Shown here in pieces: positions 9,336-17,032 of a DNA stretch of 64,000 bases. The position numbers and the translations under genes were made by a program. The DNA comes from Rufibacter sp. LB8 (GTDB lineage Bacteria > Bacteroidota > Bacteroidia > Cytophagales > Hymenobacteraceae). Within the stretch, counting starts at the first letter, position 1. Every line of letters starts with the position of its first letter. The stretch is taken from NCBI RefSeq assembly GCF_014876185.1, contig NZ_JADALJ010000001.1, positions 3,969,001 through 4,033,000 on the forward strand, read 5' to 3'. The notes beneath the pieces were generated by a model. That model ran no database searches and was not told where the DNA came from. It worked only from the letters and a program-made list of their open reading frames with translations.

Positions 9336-10703
9336 TTAGTAATCAGTGTTTTTCGGGTCCCAGTTGGCCCAGCCCGCGGTCCAGTCCTGGCCATTGGCGA
9401 AAGCGCCTATGTTGGTGCCGGTGCTGGTGAAGAAGGCGGGCAAGCCCGTGAAAGACGCACCAGTCAGCAGTTGAGCGCCAACCGTGAAGTTAGGAGCGCC
9501 TGCCTGCGTGAAAGAACCGGCAATGCCCAGGTCACTGTTGTTGGCGACTACCATGTTGTTCTTACCGGCGGCATTGAACCAGGTGGCCACGTCATAGGTG
9601 CTGCCAGATTCTTTGGTAAGCGCATTGGCGGCAATGGTGCCAGCTATATAAGTGTTCTGGATTTTAAGCGTACCGGCCGTGGCGTTGGCCTGAGATTTGG
9701 TGCCGTCTAGCAATAAGCCCACTGGCCAGCCCGCAAACAGCGAGTTGTGGATGGAGATGTTGCTGTTTCTTCTGATGTGCATGGCGCGCTTGAAGTTGGT
9801 GTTGAACGTGGTGTTGCCGGTAGCATTTGGTCCGAACAAGCTCACGTTAGAAAACACCGCCGATGTCTTGGGCGTGTTGTCAGAACCCTGGGCGTCACCG
9901 TCAGACTCAAAACCGTTGGAACCAGAAGCATCTGCCACGTTGGGGTCAGAGATACCCAGCAAATACTGGAAGTTGCCCGAAAAACCATTGTCTGTATCAA
10001 ACATATCATCCACGGTTTTGTAGGCAATCAGGTACTTGGCGTTCACCGTACCGCCAAACATTTCATAAGAGTCATCGCCGCAGAAAGATACCTGCACGTG
10101 GTCAATCTGGGTGCCACTGCCCACGCCGCCCAAAGTCAGGCCGTTGATTTCATTGTCTGGCTGAAAGGCAATACCCGGAAACTCAATGCGCACGTAGCTC
10201 AGTACGCCTGAGTTGTCTGCCGCAGTGGTTCCGCCGTAGGCGCGGTCTACGCCACCTTCAATCTTGGCATTGGCGCTGGGCAGGTTGGTAGGCGCGGCGC
10301 CCAAGATGATGATGCCGCCCCAGTCACCGGCGTTGCGGCTGCCTTTGGGTTGGTTAGACGTGAAGACAATTGGAGCCTGGGCAGTGCCTTGGGCCATGAT
10401 CCTCGCGCCGCGTTCAATCACTAGCGTGGCCATAGATGTTTTATCGCCTTTGATAATGGTGCCCGGCTGAATGGTGAGGGTGGCACCGGGCTTCACGTAC
10501 ACAAAGCCTTTCAACAGGTACTTTTTGTTGGCCATAAAGGTGACGTTTTCCTCAGAGGAACCTTCCACGGTAACTACGCCGCTGGCTTCAGTCATAGTGA
10601 ATTGTTCGCCGGTGGCGGTTTCTACCGCGTCATCGTCATCTGAGCAGGAGAAGCCGGCAAAGGTGAGCGCGAACAGGAAGGCAAGTTGTTGTAATCTTTT
10701 CAT
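9336..10703 (-). CDS. Surface/periplasmic lipoprotein, beta-helix type, partner of TonB receptor
   Basis: 455 residues with a lipoprotein signal (lipobox AGFSC). SDDDD directly after the Cys resembles the acidic surface-export signal of Bacteroidota lipoproteins. The body holds short beta-strand repeats such as KGFVYVKPGATLTIQPGTIIKG and later SNISIHNSLFAGWPVGLLLDG, fitting a right-handed beta-helix. Asp/Asn-rich loops (DDMFDTDNGFSG, FESDGDAQGSD) could bind metal or glycan. It lies 45 bases downstream of the TonB receptor on the same strand and shares its terminator, so it is probably the substrate-binding partner of that receptor. The ligand is unknown. Proteins of this layout are widespread and usually uncharacterised. 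Confidence 0.8.
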   Translation of the reverse strand: MKRLQQLAFLFALTFAGFSCSDDDDAVETATGEQFTMTEASGVVTVEGSSEENVTFMANKKYLLKGFVYVKPGATLTIQPGTIIKGDKTSMATLVIERGARIMAQGTAQAPIVFTSNQPKGSRNAGDWGGIIILGAAPTNLPSANAKIEGGVDRAYGGTTAADNSGVLSYVRIEFPGIAFQPDNEINGLTLGGVGSGTQIDHVQVSFCGDDSYEMFGGTVNAKYLIAYKTVDDMFDTDNGFSGNFQYLLGISDPNVADASGSNGFESDGDAQGSDNTPKTSAVFSNVSLFGPNATGNTTFNTNFKRAMHIRRNSNISIHNSLFAGWPVGLLLDGTKSQANATAGTLKIQNTYIAGTIAANALTKESGSTYDVATWFNAAGKNNMVVANNSDLGIAGSFTQAGAPNFTVGAQLLTGASFTGLPAFFTSTGTNIGAFANGQDWTAGWANWDPKNTDY

Positions 10704-10748
10704 GTCGTTTTACTTTAAAATTTGGTTGTTTAAATCTGCGTTGGTTGG

Positions 10749-13553
10749 TTAGAATTTGTAAGTGATGCCCAGGCTGGAGTAAGAGCCGCGGCGGTAATCC
10801 TGCACGGTTTCATCTACCTTGGTGATTTTTGCGTCTTCATTGGAGTCCTGCACCAGGCTCACTTTCTGGTTGAGAATGTCCTGGATGCCGGCTTTCAGTT
10901 CAAAATGCTTGCCCAGGCCTTTGGTCACGCTCACGTCCAGCAGGTTGCGGGGCATTTCATAGATGGTGGGGTTGGCGTAAGAACCAGCGGCCCAGATACG
11001 TTGGCCCACCACGTTGTAGAGCACGTTGAGCTGCAGCTGGCGCTCGTCGTTCTGGTAGTACAACCCGGCATTCACCACGTAAGGCGACTGGCCCATCATG
11101 GGTCTGGTGGTTTGTTTCATGCCCACGGCAGCTTCCTCAGACAGTTCCACTTCGCTCTTAATCAAAGAGGCGTTCAGTAAGAGTGTGATGTTTTGCAGAA
11201 TAGGCGATTGGGTCAGTTCCCGAAGGGACTTCCTGATTTCTACTTCCACGCCGTAGGTGGTGGCGCTGGGCGTGTTGGTATAAGTGAGTGAGTTGCCGAT
11301 GTTGGTGACCTCAAAGTATTTCTCAATAGGGTCTTTGAAGTATTTCCCGAACACGCCCACGCTCAACAACTCTGTCTGGGATGGGTAGAATTCATACCGA
11401 AGGTCTGCGTTGTAAATGGTGGCCGTTTTCAAGGGTGCGCCTCTTTCCTCAAACAGTGTGATGAAGTTGTAGTAGCTGAACGGGGCCACTTCTCTGAACT
11501 GCGGACGGTTCAAAGTGATGCTGCTTCCGGCGCGTAACATGGAGCGCTTGCTGAACTCGTAGGTCATGTTCAACGAAGGCAGCACGCGCAGCACCTTGTC
11601 ATCAAAATTATAGGCGCGGCCCAGGGAATTCAGGCTTTGCAGTTGCTGGTGGTTATACTCCAATCGGGCACCGCCTGAAACCGAGAACTTGTCTGTGATG
11701 GGAGCGGAACCGCCCACATAGCCGGCAGCGTAGGTATTGGAAGCCGTGTAAGAATCTGACGGGTTGGTGCCCTCCACTATGGCTAGGCCAGTAGTGGCGT
11801 TGATGTTCTGCGGTGCGAAAACTTCGTCAATGGGCAAAAACGGAATGTTCTGGTTAAAAGAATCTGAGTTGGCCGGTCGGTAAGACAGGAAGCGGGCGTC
11901 AAAATCACGGTTCTTGCGCTCCACGTAGAAACCGGCTCTCAGCTTTGGCGCGTTCTCAGACAAAGAATCTGCGGGATTGAATTTATGCTCAATCTGGCCA
12001 GAGCCGGTGTACACATGCTCGTTCAAGTCTGAGTAAAACCGGCCGGCGTCTGCCAGAGAAGCGGTTGGCTTGAACGCAACCGCGAATTTGTCATTGGAGC
12101 CAATGTCCCGTTGGGTTCTCAGGCGGCGGTAGTCAGGCTCGTTGCGGTTGGTGTAGGAATAGCCGCCGTTCCAGGTAACCGTGGTCTTTAAATCGTTGAA
12201 ATCATGCGTGCCCTGTAACTGACCGGTGTACAAGGTGCGGCTCTCAAACCGAAGCGCGTAGTTCTGCTGCTCCAGCCCGTTGAAAAACTCGGTGCCTTTT
12301 CTGAACAAGATGGAATTGGAACCCAGTTGGTTGAAAAGGTTGCTGAATTCCAGTTTGTTGCGGTTGTTGAGTCTGGCGGTCCAGTTGTGGAGCACGCCCA
12401 GGCGGGTGTTCTGGGTAGAGGTTTCGTCTTGGTAGCTGAAATCAAGCGGGCTCTTGCCGGTGCTTGGGTCAAACTGTTGGTACTTGTTGCGCGAGCCCGT
12501 GGTAAAGGTTCTGGTGTTGCTGTACGAGATGGCGGTCACGTTGCTCAGGCGCAGGTCTTTCACATCTACCAATCTGGTCATGCCCAGGGAAAAGCGCATG
12601 TCTGGCAGGGCGTTCCCGTTGGTGCCGGTCCAGGTGTTGGGCAGCTGCCGTCCTAATTCCGCCAGTTGGCCATTGTTGCCAACCTGGTTGATGTTGGTGG
12701 GAAAGCTGCCAGGCAATTTGCGGTCGCCGTTGTCAAACCCCAGGAAATCTGTCTTGGTGCCCGGCGCCGAAAGGAAGTTGCTGAACGTGGTGTTGCCTCT
12801 ATACGAAGTGGAGAAACCCAGGCTGGTGGTATTTTCATCGGCGAAGTTTTTGGTGAAGACCTTGATCACGCCTCCGCCAAAATCCCCGGGCAATTCCGGT
12901 GAGCCGTTTTTGTAAATCAAGATGCGGTCAATCACGCTGGTGGGCAGAACGTCAAAGGAGAAGGCGCGGCTGTCGGGTTCGGTGCTGGGCGTGAGGGCGT
13001 CATTGAGCATGACAGAGTTGTAGCGCTCGTTCATGCCCCTGATCACAATGTACTTGTCGTTCATGATGGTCACACCGGGAATCCGTTTCACGGTCTCGGC
13101 AGCATCACGGTCCAGGGATTTGGTGATCTGCTCGCCAGACACGCCACTGACCACTACTTCGCTCTGTCTCAGTTCATTGATTAGGGAGATGTCTGTGTTG
13201 GTCTGGCGCGTGCCCACAATGGTCACGGCGTTGAGGTTGGTGCTAGCCGTTTCCTCAATCTCGAAGTCCATGGTGGTGGTTTTGCCGGCTTCTATTTTAA
13301 TGTTGTCATACACCGCCTGCTTGTAACTCACATAAGATACCGTGATTTTATAGATACCCGGCTGTAGTTTAAGGCTGTAAGAACCGTCAATGTCAGTGGC
13401 CGCGGCCGTGCCCGAGCCCGTGATGAACACCACGGCCCCAATGATGGGCTCTGCGGTTTTCTTGTCCTTCACTTTTCCGGACAAGGTGCCCTGCTGGGCC
13501 TGGCTGTAAAAGAAGGTGGTGAGAAAAGAGAGGGTGAGTAAAAAGGTTTTCAT
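10749..13553 (-). CDS. TonB-dependent outer-membrane receptor with carboxypeptidase-like domain
   Basis: 934 residues. A signal peptide ends near SQAQ. A CarboxypepD_reg-like beta-sandwich follows (about 22-105, QGTLSGKVKDKKTAEPIIGAVV). A plug domain spans about 115-235 (VKRIPGVTIMNDKYIVIRGMNERYNSVMLND), then a long outer-membrane beta-barrel ending in Phe (SLGITYKF), as expected for BamA-dependent insertion. It imports a substrate across the outer membrane using TonB energy. It is transcribed with the beta-helix lipoprotein at 9336-10703. A TANNTTTG-like element (TACTTTTG) lies 23-30 bases upstream on the minus strand. It lacks the usual SusC/SusD pairing, so iron, phosphate or peptide transport is as likely as glycan. 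The substrate is not visible in the sequence. Confidence 0.93.
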   Translation of the reverse strand: MKTFLLTLSFLTTFFYSQAQQGTLSGKVKDKKTAEPIIGAVVFITGSGTAAATDIDGSYSLKLQPGIYKITVSYVSYKQAVYDNIKIEAGKTTTMDFEIEETASTNLNAVTIVGTRQTNTDISLINELRQSEVVVSGVSGEQITKSLDRDAAETVKRIPGVTIMNDKYIVIRGMNERYNSVMLNDALTPSTEPDSRAFSFDVLPTSVIDRILIYKNGSPELPGDFGGGVIKVFTKNFADENTTSLGFSTSYRGNTTFSNFLSAPGTKTDFLGFDNGDRKLPGSFPTNINQVGNNGQLAELGRQLPNTWTGTNGNALPDMRFSLGMTRLVDVKDLRLSNVTAISYSNTRTFTTGSRNKYQQFDPSTGKSPLDFSYQDETSTQNTRLGVLHNWTARLNNRNKLEFSNLFNQLGSNSILFRKGTEFFNGLEQQNYALRFESRTLYTGQLQGTHDFNDLKTTVTWNGGYSYTNRNEPDYRRLRTQRDIGSNDKFAVAFKPTASLADAGRFYSDLNEHVYTGSGQIEHKFNPADSLSENAPKLRAGFYVERKNRDFDARFLSYRPANSDSFNQNIPFLPIDEVFAPQNINATTGLAIVEGTNPSDSYTASNTYAAGYVGGSAPITDKFSVSGGARLEYNHQQLQSLNSLGRAYNFDDKVLRVLPSLNMTYEFSKRSMLRAGSSITLNRPQFREVAPFSYYNFITLFEERGAPLKTATIYNADLRYEFYPSQTELLSVGVFGKYFKDPIEKYFEVTNIGNSLTYTNTPSATTYGVEVEIRKSLRELTQSPILQNITLLLNASLIKSEVELSEEAAVGMKQTTRPMMGQSPYVVNAGLYYQNDERQLQLNVLYNVVGQRIWAAGSYANPTIYEMPRNLLDVSVTKGLGKHFELKAGIQDILNQKVSLVQDSNEDAKITKVDETVQDYRRGSYSSLGITYKF

Positions 13554-13575
13554 TCGGTTGTGATTAGTCTCGCTG

Positions 13576-13583
13576 CAAAAGTA
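13576..13583 (-). promoter_or_regulatory. TANNTTTG element upstream of TonB receptor operon
   Basis: TACTTTTG on the minus strand matches the Bacteroidota -7 consensus and sits just upstream of the receptor start at 13553. No clear -33 TTTG was found at 17-20 bases, so it is a partial match. Confidence 0.4.
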
Positions 13584-13679
13584 GAGCGGCTGTTTAACCC
13601 CATGATTACCTCCTTGTTACTCTATTGTTAAGGAGCAGTGCGCTGTGTTACGGTTGTGTTAAGCGGCTTGGCAGTAAGT

Positions 13680-13719
13680 GCGTTTTCAGGCTCTGGAATG
13701 GAAATGGAGCCGAAAACGG
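13680..13719. repeat. Family-P palindrome, copy 3 (degenerate)
   Basis: GCGTTTTCAGGCTC ... GGAGCCGAAAACGG around an altered loop. It is recognisable but imperfect, and lies in the divergent gap upstream of two operons. Confidence 0.6.
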
Positions 13720-13785
13720 ACTACCCCCAACCCCTCCTAGGACAGGAGGGGAGTTTTTTGGATGCGGGGAGCAGCAGAAAGCCAT

Positions 13786-14070
13786 GCGTGGGAGACAAGG
13801 CGATGCCTGGTCTCTACAAGTACGAACCTGTTTTTACCTCCATTTCCAAAATAGAGCCTAGAAACGTAATTGGCGGAGACACTCTTAGGAGCTGCGCACA
13901 CTACGAGGTCTTTTGAGCAACAGCAGTCGGAACCTTCACCGTAGAGACAAGGCAGTGCCTGGTCTCTACAACCGGCACACGTATTGCCCAGTTTTGCTTC
14001 CATTTACAATCCAGAACACGAAAACGCAATTGGCGCAGACCTCACAGGTTTCCAAAATCTGTGAGGTCTT
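13786..14070. repeat. Imperfect tandem duplication with GTAGAGAC palindromes
   Basis: The unit [GAGACAAGGC..TGCCTGGTCTCTAC - spacer - AATTGGCG.AGAC - GAGGTCTTTTGAGCA] occurs twice, at about 13790-13920 and 13941-14075, with diverged spacers. The second unit contains a clean palindrome at 13941-13969 and a GACCTCACAG/CTGTGAGGTC hairpin at about 14038-14068. The last hairpin matches a sequence type also seen at 40728-40758. Confidence 0.65.
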
Positions 14071-14558
14071 TTGAGCAGGCGGCACTGCTAATGACCGAAA
14101 ACGCAGACTGCCTTTAAATCCACATCTTTTCCAGCCTTTCCACCGAGCGCCTCGCGGGTTGGCCTTGCATGGCTAGGGCTATGAAACAAAGAACAGAAAT
14201 GGCCAAGACGGGCAGTGCGAGAGGGGAAGGCGGGGCCTCGCGGCCGTGAGCGCTCGGATCCATAATATGGAAAAGGCTGTCTTGTAAAACTCAGGATGCA
14301 GCGAAATTTTGGAAGGAAAGCAAACTGCGTGCACAATAACAGCTACTTGAACCGCAGTATAGGTCGTTGGTGAGAACACCAACAACGGCGGAATACAGCC
14401 GAAATAATCTTCGTTAGATCCTTCGACTACGCTCCGGATGACCATTTCTATAGTCATCAATTCCTCCCCATCCCTAACTATCCCAAAGGAAAGCCACTAA
14501 CCAAAGGCCAATACTGTGAATAATGACAGAAATCATGGGGCGGCCCACTTTTGTGTTG

Positions 14559-14566
14559 TACCTTTG
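14559..14566 (+). promoter_or_regulatory. TANNTTTG element at ccmB
   Basis: TACCTTTG matches the Bacteroidota -7 element and ends 16 bases before the GTG proposed as the ccmB start. It would be inside the coding sequence if the ATG at 14523 were used, which argues for the GTG. No good -33 partner was found. Confidence 0.4.
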
Positions 14567-14582
14567 CGCAAAACCGAAAAAC

Positions 14583-15251
14583 GTGCTGCTGAAAGAGGTT
14601 ATCTACTTGATGCAAAAGGATTTTGTGCTGGAATGGCGGCAGAAGTATGCTTTTAACGGCATGCTGCTGTACGTGGGCAGCACGGTCTTCATCTGCTACC
14701 TCAGCTTCAGCCTGCGGTTTGGCGGACTGGAGGTGCCGGTCTGGAACGCGCTGTACTGGATCATTCTGCTGTTCACGGCGGTGAATGCCATTGCCAAAGG
14801 CTTCGCGCAGGAGAGCCGCGGACGGTTGCTCTACTATTACAGTGTGGTGAGTCCGCAGGGGGTGATTGTGGCGAAGATGCTCTACAACGCCGCGCTCATG
14901 CTGGTGCTGGCGCTGTTGTGTTTCGGGTTTTACGCGGTAGTGATTGGAAATCCGGTGCAAGATGTGCCCATGTTTCTGCTCACCATTGTGCTGGGCGCTA
15001 TTGGGTTCGCCTCATCGCTGACCATGATTTCGGGCATAGCGGCCAAAGCGGCGAACACGGGAACCTTGATGGCAGTGCTGAGTTTCCCGGTGATGGTGCC
15101 CATGCTGCTGATGCTGATGAAGATGTCCAAAAACGCCATTGACGGCCTGGACCCCAGCGTGAGTGTAGACGAGGCGCTTACCTTGCTGGCCATCAACATG
15201 ATAGTGGTAACGGTGTCTTACATCTTGTTCCCCTACCTGTGGCGAAGCTAA
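14583..15251 (+). CDS. ccmB: Heme exporter protein B (CcmB)
   Basis: The membrane subunit of the CcmAB transporter that drives release of holo-CcmE in system I cytochrome c maturation, in the inner membrane. From the GTG at 14583 the product is 222 residues and begins VLLKEVIYLMQKDFVLEWRQ, matching the usual CcmB N-terminus and length. The ATG at 14523 adds a 20-residue leader that overlaps a promoter-like TACCTTTG. Six hydrophobic segments are visible, with the conserved region AKGFAQESRGRLLYYYSVVSPQ after the second or third. It is followed by ccmC after 148 bases. No ccmA lies next to it, so the ATPase must be encoded elsewhere. Confidence 0.88.
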   Translation: MLLKEVIYLMQKDFVLEWRQKYAFNGMLLYVGSTVFICYLSFSLRFGGLEVPVWNALYWIILLFTAVNAIAKGFAQESRGRLLYYYSVVSPQGVIVAKMLYNAALMLVLALLCFGFYAVVIGNPVQDVPMFLLTIVLGAIGFASSLTMISGIAAKAANTGTLMAVLSFPVMVPMLLMLMKMSKNAIDGLDPSVSVDEALTLLAINMIVVTVSYILFPYLWRS

Positions 15252-15399
15252 ATATAGTGGGCAATTGTGCGTTGGTAAAAGGTAAAAGTCAAACCCTCAA
15301 TTATCATCCTGAAAGGAACTTTAGGGCGAATTAGAAAACCGATTGAAATAAAAGAAAGTCCTTTAACCAGACTTCGACTGAAATAATAAATAAAAAAGC

Positions 15400-16065
15400 A
15401 TGAAACTAAGCTGGTGGAAATGGCTCACAATTGCTCTGCTGCTCTACACGGTAGTCATGGGCTTTTTGAGCGACGTGCCGCGCCTGGCCATTCTGAACGA
15501 GACCATCCGGAACCTGTTCTTCCATGTGCCCATGTGGTTCGGGATGATTTTGATTCTGCTGGTAAGCGTGGTGTATTCCATTAAATACCTGCGCAACCCG
15601 CTACTCAAGCATGATATAATTGCGGTGCAGTCGGCCAATGTGGGCATTTTGTTTGGCGTGTTGGGCATTGTGACCGGCATGGAATGGGCCAAATTCACGT
15701 GGGGCGAGTTCTGGAGCAATGACCCCAAGCAGAACGGCGCGGCCATCGGGCTGTTAATTTACTTTGCCTATATGATTTTGCGCGGTTCTTTTCAGGACCA
15801 CCAGCAGCGGGCGCGCATCAGTGCGGTGTACAACGTGTTCGCGTTTGCGGCTTTGATTCCCTTGCTGTTCATCTTGCCGCGCATGACCGACTCCCTACAC
15901 CCCGGCAACGGCGGAAACCCGGGCTTCAACGCCTATGATTTAGATGCGCGGCTGCGGGCGGTGTTCTACCCAAGCGTGCTGGCCTGGACCTTGTTGGGCA
16001 TCTGGATGGTAAATGTGCGCACGCGCCTGGAAGTGTTAACCCAAAAATTCTATGAAAATGCATAA
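15400..16065 (+). CDS. ccmC: Heme handling protein CcmC
   Basis: 221 residues, six transmembrane helices, CcsA/CcmC family. It presents heme to CcmE in the periplasm. Visible landmarks are the first periplasmic-side His in FFHVPMWFGM (near residue 45), the tryptophan-rich heme-handling segment MEWAKFTWGEFWSNDPKQNGA (about 88-110), and a second candidate heme-ligand His in DSLHPGNGG (near 165). The ATG at 15400 follows an A-rich leader. The end overlaps the next gene by 14 bases, implying coupled translation with the CcmD-like protein. Confidence 0.9.
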   Translation: MKLSWWKWLTIALLLYTVVMGFLSDVPRLAILNETIRNLFFHVPMWFGMILILLVSVVYSIKYLRNPLLKHDIIAVQSANVGILFGVLGIVTGMEWAKFTWGEFWSNDPKQNGAAIGLLIYFAYMILRGSFQDHQQRARISAVYNVFAFAALIPLLFILPRMTDSLHPGNGGNPGFNAYDLDARLRAVFYPSVLAWTLLGIWMVNVRTRLEVLTQKFYENA

Positions 16066-16315
16066 ATGGCTTTTGGCGCTGCTCCTGCTGTGGGCAGCCG
16101 TGGGCACGGTTCCGGCCATGGCTCAGTCTGGTACCACCACCGTTGAATATTCTTCCAGCCAGGCTTCTGCGCCAGAAATGGCCGATGCCCTGCGCCGCGA
16201 CGGCAAGATTTACATTGTAGTCATTGTGTTGGTGAGCGTGCTGCTAGGCGTATTGTTTTACTTGATAAATCTTGATAAGAAAGTTAGTCACCTGGAAAAG
16301 GAACTTCGCCAATAA
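16052..16315 (+). CDS. CcmD-like small membrane protein
   Basis: 87 residues with a cleavable-looking N-terminal signal (LLALLLLWAAVGTVPAMAQ), a single transmembrane helix (about 52-72, IYIVVIVLVSVLLGVLFYLI) and a charged tail NLDKKVSHLEKELRQ. It overlaps the end of ccmC and precedes ccmE, the usual place of CcmD, which stabilises the CcmABC-CcmE complex. CcmD proteins are very short and poorly conserved, so the call depends on position and topology. An alternative start two codons downstream is possible. Family-P palindrome copy 4 begins one base after the stop. Confidence 0.75.
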   Translation: MKMHKWLLALLLLWAAVGTVPAMAQSGTTTVEYSSSQASAPEMADALRRDGKIYIVVIVLVSVLLGVLFYLINLDKKVSHLEKELRQ

Positions 16316-16316
16316 A

Positions 16317-16357
16317 CCTGTTTTCGGGCTCATTTCCAGAAACGAGGCCGAAAACGG
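16317..16357. repeat. Family-P palindrome, copy 4
   Basis: CCTGTTTTCGGGCTC with a right arm GAGGCCGAAAACGG around CCAG. The right arm carries the GGCC variant while the left arm has consensus GGGC, leaving a mismatch. It starts directly after the ccmD-like stop, inside the ccm cluster. Confidence 0.8.
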
Positions 16358-16455
16358 AAATGCTGCCTACCTTTGCAGAAATGCAGCGCCTCAGGATTTA
16401 ATTTTTTAGAAGTGTTGTTGACTAGGCGGCGCAAACCGCCAAAGCGTTCAAAACC

Positions 16456-16881
16456 ATGAAGAGAATACACATTATCGGGATTTTAGTGATTGCCGTAGCC
16501 ATTGGCATTATTACCTCTACGGCCTCAGATGCCAGCGTGTACGTGCCTTTTTCTGAAGCGCAAGCCCGCGCCAAAGACGGCGACGACGGCAAGGTGCACG
16601 TGGTGGGCCGCCTGAAGAAAGATGCCAAAGGCCACATTGTGGGTATGAAGTATGACCCCACGCTAGACCCCAATTACTTCTCGTTCGTGCTGGTAGATAC
16701 CAACCGCGTAGAGCAGCAAGTGGTGTATTACAGCCCCAAACCCCAGGACTTCGACCGTTCTGAGCAGGTGGTGATTACGGGCAGCATGAAAGACCAGGTG
16801 TTTATAGCCGATAAAATCTTGCTTAAATGCCCGTCTAAATACACAGAAAACGAAATCAAGGCCGAAACGGCGAGCCTTTAA
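16456..16881 (+). CDS. ccmE: Cytochrome c maturation protein CcmE, CXXXY type
   Basis: 141 residues: an N-terminal membrane anchor (IHIIGILVIAVAIGIITST) followed by the OB-fold heme chaperone domain (VHVVGRLKKDAKGHIVGMKYD ... VVITGSMKDQVFIADKILLKCPSKYTENE). Classical CcmE binds heme covalently through His in a HXXXY motif. Here the equivalent position is Cys (KCPSKY), giving CXXXY, the variant known from archaeal and some bacterial systems. It follows ccmC/ccmD after a palindrome-containing gap and precedes ccmF. A TACCTTTG element at 16368-16375 may give it its own promoter. Confidence 0.9.
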   Translation: MKRIHIIGILVIAVAIGIITSTASDASVYVPFSEAQARAKDGDDGKVHVVGRLKKDAKGHIVGMKYDPTLDPNYFSFVLVDTNRVEQQVVYYSPKPQDFDRSEQVVITGSMKDQVFIADKILLKCPSKYTENEIKAETASL

Positions 16882-16884
16882 AAT

Positions 16885-17025
16885 AGTCCTGAGTCTAGAG
16901 TTCTGAGTCCTGAGTTGAAATTGGGACTAGGTCAAGGCTCACTGAGTTAATATATGTTGCAAGAGTTCTGGTAGTACAGGTTCTCGGGTTTTAAACTCAG
17001 GACTTTAGACTCAGAACTCATAACT
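16885..17025. repeat. Long inverted repeat between ccmE and ccmF
   Basis: The segment around GAGTTCTGAGTCCTGAGTT (16898-16916) is complementary, with a few mismatches and a short insertion, to the segment around AACTCAGGACTTTAGACTCAGAACTC (16993-17018). GAGTCTAGAG/CTTTAGACTC-type pairing is repeated within it. It could form a long RNA hairpin ending just before the ccmF start. No T-run follows, so it is not an obvious terminator. Confidence 0.6.
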
Positions 17026-17032
17026 ATCTGAA

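Larger units (their letters stand above)
13554..14582. other. Repeat-rich gene-free region between TonB operon and ccmB
   Basis: About 1 kb with no plausible gene. It contains a degenerate family-P palindrome (13680-13719), a C-rich element (about 13720-13757), two GTAGAGAC-type palindromes inside a duplicated unit (13786-14070), and an inverted repeat CCGAGCGC/GCGCTCGG (14143-14150 and 14249-14256). The many short frames here overlap on both strands and show no conserved motif. No ccmA remnant was seen. Confidence 0.6.

Noticed and set aside
13554-14582. Decayed ccmA upstream of ccmB
   Set aside because: No Walker A, signature or Walker B motif could be found in any frame of the gap.
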